A stretch of DNA of 64,000 nucleotides from Tubulanus polymorphus (lineage: Eukaryota; Nemertea; Palaeonemertea; Tubulaniformes; Tubulanidae). The position numbers were made by a program, and so were the translations under genes. The stretch is from positions 9,472,704-9,536,703 of the forward strand of contig NC_134036.1 of assembly GCF_964204645.1 (NCBI RefSeq). The letters are read 5' to 3'. This document shows positions 43,744-55,350 of the stretch, in pieces; position 1 is the first letter of the stretch; every line of letters begins with the position of its first letter. Below the pieces are notes generated by a model. It searched no databases. It was not told where the DNA came from and worked only from the letters and a program-made list of their open reading frames with translations.

Positions 43744-45200
43744 ATGGATGTAGAAGGTGGAGAAGATATTGGAATGGATACTTTTGATGAACCTGGCATA
43801 ACTGATGAACAACAACCTGATTTTAGTGAAACAAGTTTTAATGACGGTAATGAGCCAGAATATAATAACAATTTAAATATGCCTGATTATATTAAAAATG
43901 CAGAATCACAATTAAATCCTGAAAATTTAGACCCAGATTTAGTAAAACAAGATTTAGAAAATTTAAACAAAATACCTAAATTAGAACGTATAATTGAAAA
44001 TTCTAAATTTAACATAAATGATGAAGACGTTGGACCTTTAGCAGATAAATTAAAATTTTTAGATAATGGTAAATGGTATTATCATTTGAAAGATGATTAT
44101 TATATTGATATCACTTTTAAAAATGAAAACAAAATATTAGCAAAATCAACTTTAGACAAATTAGAACCAGGTAGAATTAAAAGAACTAGTAATAGTAATG
44201 TAATAACTGATGTTATAAAACAAGAATTAACTGTAAATGATATAGACGTATTTAAACAAAAAATTAATGAATTATTTGACAAAATCAAAAAGAAATCAGA
44301 AACAGAAATAACTTCTGAACATAATATAACTTCCAATACTAGTAAACTTAAATCAAATAAATTGAAAAACTTTTACCGAATGGATTAATTGATGCAACAG
44401 ATCAAGAATTAGAAGATTTAAATAATATATTTTCTGTTGAAGCAATTAGAGAAATAAAAAGTATATGACTTGCATCTGATAAAATTGCGCATGATATAAG
44501 TATAAGAGATTTTAAAATTCGAACTTTAGAAAAAGAATTAACTGATAAAAATAAAGAAATAGAACAATTAACGTCTGATTTAGATCATCAAGTAATTGAT
44601 GTAATAGAATATAGGCAAAAAGAATTACGTTTAGAAAAAGAAATAGATGATTTAAAATATAACATAGAATTACAAAAAGAAAAAATTAAATTATTATTAA
44701 AATCATATGATTATAATGTTAATAGATTAAAAGTTATTTTTAAAGATTTGTTGATAAAACCAAATTCTGAAATATCATTAAAAGATAGAATAAAGTTATT
44801 ATTTAAATTAGAAGGAATAACAATTCTTTCAATTCTAACAGCTGTAACTATGTTATTTACAGCAATTGGTTTAGCAATATCAAATTCTTTGAAATCTACT
44901 CCTACTCCCAATAAACCGGATAAACCCCCGAATGATAATAATTCTATACAAGATAAAGTTAAGGATGGTTTAAAGAAATTAGCCAAATATTTATGGGAAC
45001 TATCTAAAAAATCTGCTGCAGCATTACCCGGAATTATTGCATCAATTGTTGGTTTTATATTGAAATCTGCAGGTAATATTCTTAACTTTGCTGCTGAACA
45101 TATTATTTCATTTTTAATTACAGTTGTAAGTGCTATTATTTTTGGGTTAGTGAATATGATATCAAAAAGATATCAAGAAAAAGTAATAAAAAATAAATAA
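43744..45200 (+). pseudogene. Duplicate of the large membrane-anchored protein
   Basis: The same frameshift near 44367 and the same TGA (44466-44468) as copy 1, so both breaks predate the duplication. Confidence 0.6.
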
Positions 45201-45220
45201 TTAATTTTTTTGTTAAATAC

Positions 45221-45600
45221 ATGAGTGGGAGTTATATAAGTCCTTCTAAGATTTCTAGAATATCTATGCTATTAAAGCAGAAAGATCACATCATATAATT
45301 ACTCATAATCCTTCAAATATTAATCCCGATGAAACTTTATATGTTAGAATTCCTAGATTAACACAAAATACTTTTTATGTTCCAAATAGTATTTATTTAT
45401 CAGCCGATATAAAAGTAACTGGTCATGATAATAATTGTGTTGTCGATAATGTTGGGAGATATTTGATTAAAAAATTAACTATAAAGATTGGTCCAGAAAC
45501 AGTTTTCTCATTAGATGATTATAATTTATTTATGCATTATAAAGATTTATGGTTAACTAAAGAAAATAGAAATAATATGATATTTCAAGGCATTCAATCG
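45221..45600 (+). pseudogene. Duplicate of the capsid-like N-terminal fragment
   Basis: The same frameshift and the same 3' cut as copy 1, so the viral/host junction at about 45600 also predates the duplication. Confidence 0.6.
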
Positions 45601-46099
45601 TCCGTCGCGTCACTGTCTAATATCCGGCGTTTAACATTCAATTTCAATCGATGTTTCAGGTGAAATCCTGAACACTCGTTTATCGAGTACGATCACGTTT
45701 TTTTCCCCGTGAAGTTTGCTATTAAAACGTTTATGCCCGATGTTTGCGAGGTTCAGGCTGTACATTGATACCAGCAAGAGTCACTTGCACCGCAATCGGT
45801 CGAATATACTCCGCACATTTATTGAAGATTTTCAATAAAAAAAAACTAAAATAAAACTGCAAGTTTCAAAAGTCTTTGCATTTTGAAAACAACTCAAAGC
45901 TGATCGCCATTGCTTTACTAAAACGACGAAGAACGCAAATAAATACCTTGACAAGCGATGTGGCCTTCTCCCTGTACAAAGCCCTACAAGTTCAACAACG
46001 AATACGTATTTGTATTGAATATATCCGCATGTAATTATTGGGCAACCCCCTAGAATATCTGTCCCTACGCCCAATCGCACCCCCTAACCTCATTATTAC

Positions 46100-46193
46100 C
46101 TGTATGTAGTTGGCGTTGATATAGTCGCTATAAGGATCAGCGCCAGTCTCAACTTCCAGCACGACTCGAGAGGCATCATCAAGAGAGGCACTC
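46100..46193 (-). pseudogene. Receptor-type tyrosine phosphatase exon, tandem copy
   Basis: Same sequence as 40363-40456 with the donor CAG|GTAATA, in copy 2. Confidence 0.65.
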
Positions 46194-46978
46194 ATTGCAT
46201 GAGTGTACACATGCAGGCTTATGGCGAAATCCTGTTACAAATTGAACCAGAGAAATATATAATACCCGTTATTGTAACGGTTCATAGAATATGAAAGATA
46301 TCGGCAGAGTGGAGGACACAAACCTACCCTACCGGTCGTGACACGCATCCACAAGTGAAGAAGGCAAGGCGCAAGATCAAACTATGGCTCCAAGGTCTTT
46401 TAGTTCTGGAGTGTTATACACATTAACGGTAATTGTATTTTACTGAAGTGTTACCGGAATATGCGGATTTAAGTTTTATGAAGTCAATCAAACTATGAAT
46501 CAATGATTAATAAATGATTACATGACTTCATTTCTACAGCGGATTTTCATACAGAAATATTTCTCGTCCAGCTACAATAAAGTTTTGATAAACTACTGTT
46601 TGTATTTGTGTGTTGTATACAAAATGACCAACGAAAATGAAAAGATTCAACAATTTGTAGAAAGAACATGTAGATTTTCCAAACTTTTTGTTTTATTATA
46701 TATTTGCAGCTGTATAACAATCGAATTTCACTAACTGAATATCACACTGTTACCAGGCCACAGTAAATACGGTTTCAAGTTGTATGACTACGTGGGGTGG
46801 GGGATAAGGGGGCAGGGGAGTATATTTAATGATTAAAAGGCCGCGGTTCATAGGAACCATTTTACACTAATAGGTCCATTGACACGATTTTCAAGGGCAG
46901 TGATTTCTTGATTAATTTCCAATTCTCAAGCAAAATGTCCTACTATAAATCGATGTGAATAAAATTTTAAATCAGTGG

Positions 46979-47872
46979 TTATTTGATTGAATTTCTACAG
47001 CAGATTTTCATACAGAAATATTCACGAATTTCTCGTCCCATTAAAAGATATATGTAGAAATTTACCACATAGTTACACATTAGGAATTGTGTGAAAATGT
47101 CATATAGAAATTCTTTCTGTTCCGTAAGGATTGGTAAAAATGCAGCGATAGTGGTTGGAAGTGTGAATATTGCAAATGCGAGTGAAACTGTTACAAGCAT
47201 CATTGTTGTACGTTTCGATTTTGTAGTTTTCTTATCAGACGAAAGCATTTTTGTTCCTCTGAATAACTGAATAATTATGATAGAATTTGATATCAGAATC
47301 GACGATAAAGGCAAAACAAAAGCGTAGAAACCAAGTGGAGTAAGAAATTTCATTTGGACAATTAATTCATAGTAACATCCGAAAAACTGGTCGGAAAAAT
47401 GTATCGACAAAGTAGCGGGAAGTTGAACCAGTACAGTCACTGTAGTAATTATCAATACAGCAAATCTAGCGAATCTAGGCGTGCATATCAAACGAGAAGT
47501 GAACGGAAAGAGAACAACTGCCGCACGTTCTAGAGATATAGCTACCAATAACCAGGAACTGCTAGAATTGGCAACTGCCATCAATATTTCATATATCTTA
47601 CAACTGATCAGTGAATTCATGATGAATACAAGACTAGTATTTAGATTCAATAGAATAAACTGTAAAACAGGCATCAGTGTAAAATTTTTGCAGTACAAGA
47701 AATCACAGACTGACAAAATGACAAGATAGTTAGCGTAAGATAAACTGCGGAATTTGCGACTTGTCATTATAAGAAAAGTAGCTGATTTTCCAAAGACTCC
47801 AAACAGAAACACGATAGGCAGAATGACCAACGACACAGTACGGTAAGTTCCAGACCTGTTCTCCACCGACAT
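46979..47872 (-). CDS. Class A (rhodopsin-like) GPCR, intact, copy 2
   Basis: Identical to copy 1 except I139V in TM4. It has the same Lys at the TM1 Asn site and the same ERA motif. The second Met (47872) is preferred for the reason given for copy 1. It lies in the tandem duplicate. Confidence 0.85.
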   Translation of the reverse strand: MSVENRSGTYRTVSLVILPIVFLFGVFGKSATFLIMTSRKFRSLSYANYLVILSVCDFLYCKNFTLMPVLQFILLNLNTSLVFIMNSLISCKIYEILMAVANSSSSWLLVAISLERAAVVLFPFTSRLICTPRFARFAVLIITTVTVLVQLPATLSIHFSDQFFGCYYELIVQMKFLTPLGFYAFVLPLSSILISNSIIIIQLFRGTKMLSSDKKTTKSKRTTMMLVTVSLAFAIFTLPTTIAAFLPILTEQKEFLYDIFTQFLMCNYVVNFYIYLLMGREIREYFCMKICCRNSIK

Positions 47873-48910
47873 TAGAATGATGTAACTGCTATACGTTCGG
47901 CCAATTCGTATCTTAGTTGAATTCATGATTCACGAGAATTAACTCAGTTCGGTATGCTCCAGACCTGTTTACTACACGCATTATAGCAATGTAACTGTTA
48001 AACTGCATCTGAGCTGAATTCATGATTCGATTAAGTGTCAGCGGTATGTGGACTGATTGTATCAATAGACTGAAGCTACGTGCAAGCCATGACGTATATT
48101 CATTTACGCAAGCAATTTATTGTTCGCATCAAATGAAAAACAAATTTTCAGAAATCTGACTCAATTTACTCAGATTCAGTAAAAATTTATCACCCCATTG
48201 GCACTCAAGCTGTCCCTATCCCCCCAGACTTATACTACTCAAATCCCGAATCCGCCCGGCACTTTTTTCGTATGCCGCACGAAAACGGTTATAGAAGGAT
48301 TCGAGCCCAATAGCTTATGATAAACTACACGCCTAAGTCCTTGAAATACCGTACATAAATCAACATCCTCCTACTTCAGTTTCTCGAGTATTTCAAATTT
48401 GACAAGATACATCTGGGCGCTCACTTCGAATCCAAGTAAGTTGGGATTAATTTCGGGGGAGAAAAGGACATGATTTTGGTGGCCCGCCTCATCAAATCTT
48501 ACATCATATGAAAACCTTGACTATTTACTACAAAATAACACTAACTTGTTATGCATGAAAATCGAGATCTGGAATAGAACTCTGCTCCCCCGAGACTGCA
48601 GACCCTTTTGTAGAAAGAAGCGGCATTCTTTAAAGTCAGATTCTCCCATCCAACTTTTGGCAAGAAGCAGCGACCTAGCTGCCATGACAGTTTTTGGTAA
48701 AGTATTTAGCCCTAATGATCTCAAATTAATTTGAAAACTGATTCGCATAACTTAACTGTGGAAATCATGAATTGGAATTGTATTTTACCTATGACCGCGT
48801 TGTGCTTGTCACGTGATTTTAGTAACGGCGGAAGTTTCGTTCCTTTACCTCGTTAGTAGTGATAGGGGATTACTATACACGAGTGGTTAAAATTGTGGTT
48901 GTGGTTAAAT

Positions 48911-48965
48911 CCAAAATGGCGGCTGTCATGTGATCCAAGATGGCGCCCCGTTCCAAGATGGCGGC
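48911..48965 (+). promoter_or_regulatory. Cluster of three YY1-like motifs
   Basis: CCAAAATGGCGGC, CCAAGATGGCGCC and CCAAGATGGCGGC occur within 55 bp, close to E-box-like CACGTGAT (about 48818) and other GTGA sites. YY1 sites near transcription starts are common in animals. No downstream host exon could be identified. Confidence 0.45.
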
Positions 48966-49260
48966 GGTCGCGTGACCCCCGTATGATTCAAGAATTGCGA
49001 TGGATGCTCCCAACAGCTGTTACACGATTACTGATGCGATAACCCGCGTTCGAATAGAACATTATACAATATTGATTAACGACTGTTATATATTTCAAAT
49101 AATGCTTTTTATTTCGAACCACACATCACAATCGATTTTACGTCACAGAACAAGTGCGGGCAAGAATATTTACGCAATTGATATACATCATAGGTTGAAA
49201 AGTTATCATTTAGTTACCAGGGGGTAAACATCATCACGACGACGATCCGATCGCGATAGA

Positions 49261-49390
49261 ATATAAGTAATAGGGAATATATTGTTTCAAGCCAAAGGTC
49301 GAAGGGTCGAAAAATAATTTCTCGCACACTCGAATTTATTTTTCGACCCTTCAACCTTTAACTTGAAACAACTTATTCCCTATTACTCTT
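49261..49390. repeat. Terminal palindrome of virus-like fragment 3
   Basis: Arms of about 60 bases surround a loop CTCGCACACTCG. Outer arm AAAGGTCGAAGGGTCGA and loop core CGCACACTC match fragment 1's palindrome (20330-20519). The inner stem is shorter than in fragment 1. Host-like DNA lies to the left, virus-like genes to the right. Confidence 0.9.
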
Positions 49391-49410
49391 ATAATTTTCA
49401 TATAATAACT

Positions 49411-49448
49411 TCTAAAATCAATTTTAATAAAAATATGTTATTAAAATG
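49411..49448 (+). promoter_or_regulatory. Shared leader before the small virus-like ORF (early-type candidate)
   Basis: TCTAAAATCAATTTTAATAA then GTTATTAAAATG; matches the leaders at 20764 and 49785. Confidence 0.5.
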
Positions 49449-49747
49449 GAGAGTAAACAAATACATAGTGAATTCTTAGATAGAATCAAAGATACTACAA
49501 ATGTCAAATCTGTAGATTATAACTTTAAGAAGTTAACAGAATTAACAATTCATAAGAAATATATAATTACCAACATTGATACAGTTTCTAATAAATATGG
49601 AGATAAATTAATAATTCACTCTAGAATATGAAAGATTAAAAGGAAATAAATATAAATTCAGAATTTATTTACCAGATAGATTTCATAGGTTATCTAGTGA
49701 AGATTTAGAAGAATTATGGTGATTTCTATTTCATATATTAGGGTAAG
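49446..49747 (+). pseudogene. Small virus-like ORF, possible ssDNA-binding protein, frameshifted
   Basis: The frame 49446-49631 (61 codons) has KYIITNIDTVSNKYGDKLIIH, then the shifted frame carries KYKFRIYLPDRFHRLS, with a TGA at 49719-49721. The Y-x-I ... KYG ... LPxRF pattern recurs in short OB-fold-like proteins of invertebrate virus-like elements, as I recall; ssDNA binding is inferred. It precedes PolB in this fragment only. Confidence 0.35.
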
Positions 49748-49784
49748 AATAAAAAAGAGCACCATGAAATAGATTTCGAATAAT

Positions 49785-49822
49785 ATAAAATCAATTTTAA
49801 TAAAAAAATTAGTATTAAAATG
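49785..49822 (+). promoter_or_regulatory. Shared leader before PolB of fragment 3 (early-type candidate)
   Basis: AAAATCAATTTTAATAAAA then AGTATTAAAATG; the PolB ATG is at 49820. Confidence 0.5.
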
Positions 49823-51688
49823 GAAGCAATGAGAAATACCATTGTCCAACATGTAAAATCAATATAGATAAATCCCAAAAAGCAAGACAGAATAAAACTA
49901 AAACGAATTTAGAGAATAAATTGAAATTAGAATATAAAGATGATACATTAGAAACTAAATTAGAAGAATTAAAGAATGAAAAAGAAATATATAAATGTGA
50001 TGAATGTAATCAATCACTCAGTAAGAAAAGATATTGAAAAGAACATTTAAAATCTAAAAGTCATATTAGAAATATGAATAATGATATTTTAGGTGAAGAT
50101 TATTTTGATAAAGATAATGATAAGAAACAGAAGACAATTAAAAGAATAAAAAATAAATTAAACAATAAAAGATCATACATAGAAGATGTTAGAAATTATA
50201 TTAATTCATTAGATAATAAAAAGAGATAGATATAACTGAAGCATTTAAAAGTGATATTGGTCCAGCAGCTATTGAGTTTAAATTTCATAGAGGTAAAACA
50301 TTAGAAGAAAAAAAAACATTTAGAAAATATGAAAAATATGATAAGGATAATTACAGATGTAGAATACCCTAAAATTAGTATATCTTGTAAAGTTAAATTT
50401 ATAAAATAAAATGTGAAGATAAACCAATATGTAATATAAATTCTCATTCACAACATATCATATCTAAACAACATATAGCTGATAGATTAAATGAATGTTA
50501 TAATGAAATAAAAAGTAAAATAGAAGAGAAATATTTTGAAGGATCAGGTTTTATATTTGAAGAAATAATATTTATGGCTTTACATGTTTATAACACAAAA
50601 TATAATAAGTTAACTAAATCAAAACCAATTGATGAAAATAATTTATCATATTATAAAGATGATAATATAAATGGATCAAGTTATATCAAAATACAATTTA
50701 AAACTAATGCTGTTATAAATGTACAAAATGAAGATGATAAAAGTTTTCTATGGTCAATAATTAGTTGCTTACACCCAGTTGAAGATTATAAACAACATAG
50801 TTTTAGATTAACACATTATAAACCATTTGAAAATGATTATCAGATAGATAACTATCTTGTAAGAATTAAAAATATCCCAAAAATAGAAAGAGATAAAATT
50901 ACCAAAAACATAAGGTAACAATATAAAACATTTTACATTAGAGCCTTTCTATTTATCAAAAGATTATGATTTAAATGGTGTTATAGATATATTATATTAT
51001 GAAAATCATTATATGTGGATTAAAAGAATTGATTTATTTTTTAAATCAGAAGATGATTTTGATTATAAAATATATCTATGTAGAAAATGTATAACTAAAT
51101 TCAAAACTGAAAGTGCATTATTAAATCAATTATGTGAAAATCATGATTATTGTAAAATGGTTTTACCAAATGAAAAAGATAAAGTATTAGAATTCAAAAA
51201 ATATGATTACAAGAATAAGGTACCATTTGTAATATATGGAGATTTTGAATCATTAAATAAAGAATTAACTAATCAAGATAGAAAAGAAATATATTATAAA
51301 AGAAAGAAATAAAATTGTAATGAAAATGATGTAATTGATTATTCAGATCCTCTAATAACAAATAATATTAAAAAGATTCATCAATCAGCTGCAGCTTTTG
51401 GATTATATATTATATCTGATTATCCAGAATTAATCAAAAGTGAATATTATATTTATAGAAATGAAAATGTTATCAATCATTTTTGTGAATATGAAATGAA
51501 GTTTAGTAAACTAATAGATACAAATATAGAAATTATAATGACAGAAGAAGATAAAGAAGAATTTGAGTTTGCAGATAAATGTTATTATTGCGAAAAACTA
51601 TTTAATCTAAAAGATAAAAAAGTAAGAGACCATGATCATTTGAATGGAAAGTTTAGAGGCGCAGCGCATGAGAATTGTAACTTACAAG
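49820..51688 (+). pseudogene. Virus-like PolB (fragment 3), 5' part, decayed
   Basis: It aligns with fragment 1 from the start ATG to the HNH region (DHDHLNGKFRGAAH at about 51645), ending at NCNLQ. Zinc-finger segments lie near 49840-50060, then FLWSIISCLHP (about 50745), the C2H2 unit (about 51070) and Exo I GDFES (about 51240). Breaks include shifts near 49835, 50225 and 50345, a stop near 50410, a deletion near 50900, a stop near 51312 and a TGA at 50035-50037. The gene is cut at 51688; TGTAACCGG follows. Confidence 0.85.
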
Positions 51689-52020
51689 TGTAACCGGCTG
51701 GTTGTTGTATCGGCAGGCTAGCTGGGCAACTAGCATTTACACCAGCGGTACATGATTTCATCCATCAGGAACAACAAGGCAGTTAAACCTTATGTACAAT
51801 CTTTATTGCATCCCGGAATGAGAATGATTATCATAGCTTTACATAGTCTTTATATACAGAATCATGAGTATAATGTGAGAACTAGGTGTCAGACAAGTTG
51901 TAGACATCAGGACTCACAAACAAACACCTAGTGACACGTTTGAGAGACATTAATTGATTATCGATGAGCACTGACTATAGCTAATTATTGTGAAAACATA
52001 TTGAGTAATGTCACATGTTG
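51689..52020. other. Unclassified DNA after the PolB cut, possible LTR start
   Basis: It begins TGTAACCGG, has an AATC/TTTATTG stretch near 51800, and no coding frame. The other LTR end was not found, so this is a suggestion only. Confidence 0.25.
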
Positions 52021-52021
52021 A

Positions 52022-52157
52022 TTACGACTTTATTATTATTATTATCATCATTACCATTATCATTACCATTATCATTACCATTATCATTACCATTATCATT
52101 ACCATTATCATTACCATTATCATTACCATTATCATTATCATTATCATTATCATTATC

Positions 52158-52195
<38 letters not shown>

Positions 52196-52235
52196 CATTA
52201 TTATTATCATTATTATTATTATTATTATTATTAAT
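52022..52235. repeat. Compound microsatellite
   Basis: TTATCATTACCA units grade into TTATCA and then TTA repeats. Open frames on both strands are repeat artefacts. Confidence 0.95.
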
Positions 52236-53732
52236 AGTTAGTAGAGCTATGAAATATTATGAACTGTTGGATATGACATTGTAGATCTATATGATTATGA
52301 AATATGCAAATTATATCAGGGTGACACCTGAATCGAGTTTTACAGTCTTGTTTGCTTTGACTGCTTATCCCGTTGCACCGTTTAGTCAGTTTCACCCGCC
52401 TTTAATCACGGTCATTTGGGACTAATTTGACTTTGTATCCAGTCCCATACATTTTAGGTTTATTTTACATGACAAGTTTGAAAACGTTATTTAGTTTAAT
52501 AATATCAGATCCAGAATTTTGAGATAAAATATTCCAGACGAAAAGGTTTCATATTTCACTCGATTCCACTCAGGTTTTTAAGTACTGAAATTAGCACCTG
52601 TCGTGAGCATTGAATAGAAAATCCAATACTATATTTAATGTATGAAGCATAAAATTCATGAGCGAATTTTCAGCCTAAATGTTCCAATACTAAACGCCGC
52701 AACCGAACTTTAACTAGAAGGCAGAATCGTAAGTAGATAACGTAGTGTGATAACAAAGTGGCCGCGACAACCGAATCGTGTTTTTAGATGATTTCAATTC
52801 AATTTTTATGAATTTCATAGCCTTAAATTCATTTTGTTACTATGGACTTTATTTCATTCAAAAGATTCTCGACAACTAACGGAATCTGTAAACTTATTTC
52901 AATTAAACGACCTTCGTGTTCACAAAACAATGAACCATAAACCGTCTCTAATACTTCCCAGCAGACAAAGGAATGATAGCCCGACGATTTTTCTCCTTTA
53001 TCTGATGCCAATCACAAGCAATTTGACCGCCTAGCACTAACGGCTATAGAAACACTCCGCCAACAGAAAGTCACGTGACTAAAAGAAGTACTGTCTATGC
53101 CATTAAATTGACTTCAAATTGATAAAATGTTACAAGAAAATATTCACTAATTTCTCGTATTTGCTAAAGGTCTGATTGTGGTCACTATCGCGTCGTTTGC
53201 TGCAGGTTATTGATGGTGGCAGATTAATACGCTAGATTTTATAGCATGTTTTGGATATAAATCAGAAACTCAATTATCAGTAAACAACAATTGTTTTTGA
53301 TTGGTCTGATTTAATACTAAATCTTTAAAATTTGTGTTAAGTGGGTGTATGTATTTTTCAATCATTGATTCAAATCTCGTTTATTCTTGAGCCTCCCAAC
53401 CAATATGTTTTAAACAAGCATCTACATTTTTCAGATCTCGAAGACACTAAAAAACAGTTTGTGAAATCTGGGCATTCGCAATTAGAACACGTGCTTAAGA
53501 CAAGTTTTCTGAATTGATGATAGATAAAGATTGATATGATAGATGTGTTTATATAATGTCGTTGCTCTCGAATATCTGAAAAGATGCATGTGGTCAATTG
53601 ACATACAAAAATGCAGTGAAAAATACGAAATAAAGAGCACGAAAATGTGTTTACAATTATGATTAATTATGATCAATTTGATTAATAATTACAGTCGTCG
53701 GGGGATCGTCGTATTCTCCCCGTTCCAAGAAA
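52236..53732. other. Intergenic, one weak exon-like frame
   Basis: A minus-strand frame at 53011-52829 (ending ...LLNEIKSIVTK) is open and has a plausible CAG border near its start but no ATG; it could be a terminal exon. No domain recognised. The rest holds nothing I can support. Confidence 0.3.
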
Positions 53733-53930
53733 TATGGTATTATCTAGAGTTGTTAAAGACATGGGTTATAAATTATCGAATATATGTTTAGAATATGACG
53801 CAGTAAGTGATGAAAATATTGTAACACAATTCAAACTAAATACAATCCAGGATTTTCATTATCATATGATTATATCGATAAATTCAAAACTGTAACTATT
53901 AATGCAAATGATGCTACGAGCAATTATCTC
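53733..53930 (+). pseudogene. Capsid-like protein, internal fragment (virus-like fragment 4)
   Basis: An AT-rich patch encodes KDMGYKLSNICLEYDAV and, after a one-base shift near 53840, YNPGFSLSYDYIDKF. The YxLSxICLEYD and YDY motifs match a middle part of the capsid-like family whose N-terminus is at 39484. Base composition is like the other virus-like fragments. A hairpin follows at 53914-53952. About 65 codons remain. Confidence 0.5.
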
Positions 53931-53952
53931 AGGTTGAGATTATTGCTCGTAG
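53914..53952. repeat. Hairpin at the fragment 4 edge
   Basis: CTACGAGCAATTATCTCA pairs with TGAGATTATTGCTCGTAG with one mismatch around a 3-base loop. Confidence 0.85.
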
Positions 53953-55079
53953 GTTTGTGTTATTCAGCTCAAACGTACATGTGTAGCTGCAGTGATCAGC
54001 GCATTTTCTGTATGCGGATGCAATACAAGTTTATAGATTAATTTGTCCTAGTCGCACTTTTCGCGTCCTATTGATCCGCAGCAAGATTTCGTAGTAGCTA
54101 AAAATATTTGTAATGTTGATTTCCTGTATGCGTTGGTAGTTATTAATGGGTGTCAGATAAAAAACGATGTAGTAAGCAGGTTGTTGTTAGATGCGAAGAA
54201 AGAAGGACACGTTGGGACTCGACCTCACAACAACTACTTGTGCTGATCTCATGTCAACCTTTGTAGTACACTATATCTTGTTTTGCATTGTTTAAACTCG
54301 CTTAATAGTTGAACACGACAGAAGATTGACGACACCGGCCTGACTTTTTTATATCACGTACGTGTCTTTTTTATGAATGAAAATAAGAACATACCTTTTT
54401 TATTGCGAAGTGGTGAGTCTAAATCTCGCTCGCACCAAATGGACCATTGCGCAGCGAACGCGTACACGTACACGTGGCTCCATAGGAGATTCACCGACGC
54501 CGGCCGTTAGCTCGTGCCACCATCTCGATCATTATCTTTACATCACATCTTAATTTTTTTTCTAATGGAAAGCTCCACTTACATCTACACCGCACCCACT
54601 GGAGTCAGGTGGGGGACTGAAAAATTGTTACATGATTGTAGCGAGAAATTGTAGTTTAGGAAGAAAATTACCTCAAGCTCCGTGAGTAAAGGGAAATTGG
54701 GGGTTTGAGGCCAGAAGTATGGAGTATGAGGCTAGGTAGGTTTTTGGGTTAAAATGTTGGGTAAAATATATGGGGTAATTTTTTTCTTGGAGGATGGAAA
54801 TGCAAGTAAAAATGTTGATAAAATAAAATATTTTCCAAACGTTGTGATAAATATGTTGGTAAATCGAATATATCTTTTCATAATAAATCATGTAAACATC
54901 AGAAAAAATGTAATTGATGGTGAAAAAATAAATATAGATGAAAAAAATAGATTCTATAAAACTGAATGAAATTTATTGTGATATTTTCGCAGGTTAAAGA
55001 CAGTATATTTCTCGGTTTCAGCAGAAAGGAGTACCATTTTGCTTGGTTCTAGGTGTTCCTTTAGCGGTTTGTGACATAT
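53953..55079. other. Intergenic, no gene seen
   Basis: Two short frames near 54670-54970 show no domain. Nothing else is supported. Confidence 0.5.
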
Positions 55080-55095
55080 TGTGTCAGCTCCAGTT

Positions 55096-55155
55096 ATGTC
55101 ATTTTATTACTATACCGTTATAGCGTCATTTTATTACTATACCGTTATAGCGTCT
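55096..55155. repeat. Short tandem duplication (about 28 bp, two copies)
   Basis: CATTTTATTACTATACCGTT followed by ATAGCGTC occurs twice in a row. Confidence 0.9.
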
Positions 55156-55303
55156 CGTACGATGTTTAATTCGTGTTTGTCGTATATATTTCTGTCTGAT
55201 GTGATTCCTTACCTTCGCCTGAAGATACGACAGATTATTCCCTATTTAGTGATGATCGTTAGAACAGATGTCCGTTTCTCCAGTATTTGACTATGTTATT
55301 AGG

Positions 55304-55350
55304 TGTTGCTGTTCCCTATGAATTGGTGTAAATTCACAGGGAACAGCAAC
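55304..55350. repeat. Hairpin with about 20-bp stem
   Basis: GTTGCTGTTCCCTATGAATT pairs with the inverted AATTCACAGGGAACAGCAAC around a short loop, with one mismatch. Confidence 0.85.

Larger units (their letters stand above)
42822..48535. repeat. Tandem duplication, copy 2
   Basis: Nearly identical to 37094-42821. Differences seen: an A/G change (FRTKIG versus FRAKIG), a 9-bp insertion near 43135, one substitution in the receptor (I139V) and a small change near 48402. It starts in the middle of the 340-aa gene and ends at about 48535 where the copies diverge. Confidence 0.98.

Noticed and set aside
52008-52284. Long open frames on both strands (poly-Ile, poly-Ser/Leu)
   Set aside because: They are translated microsatellite.
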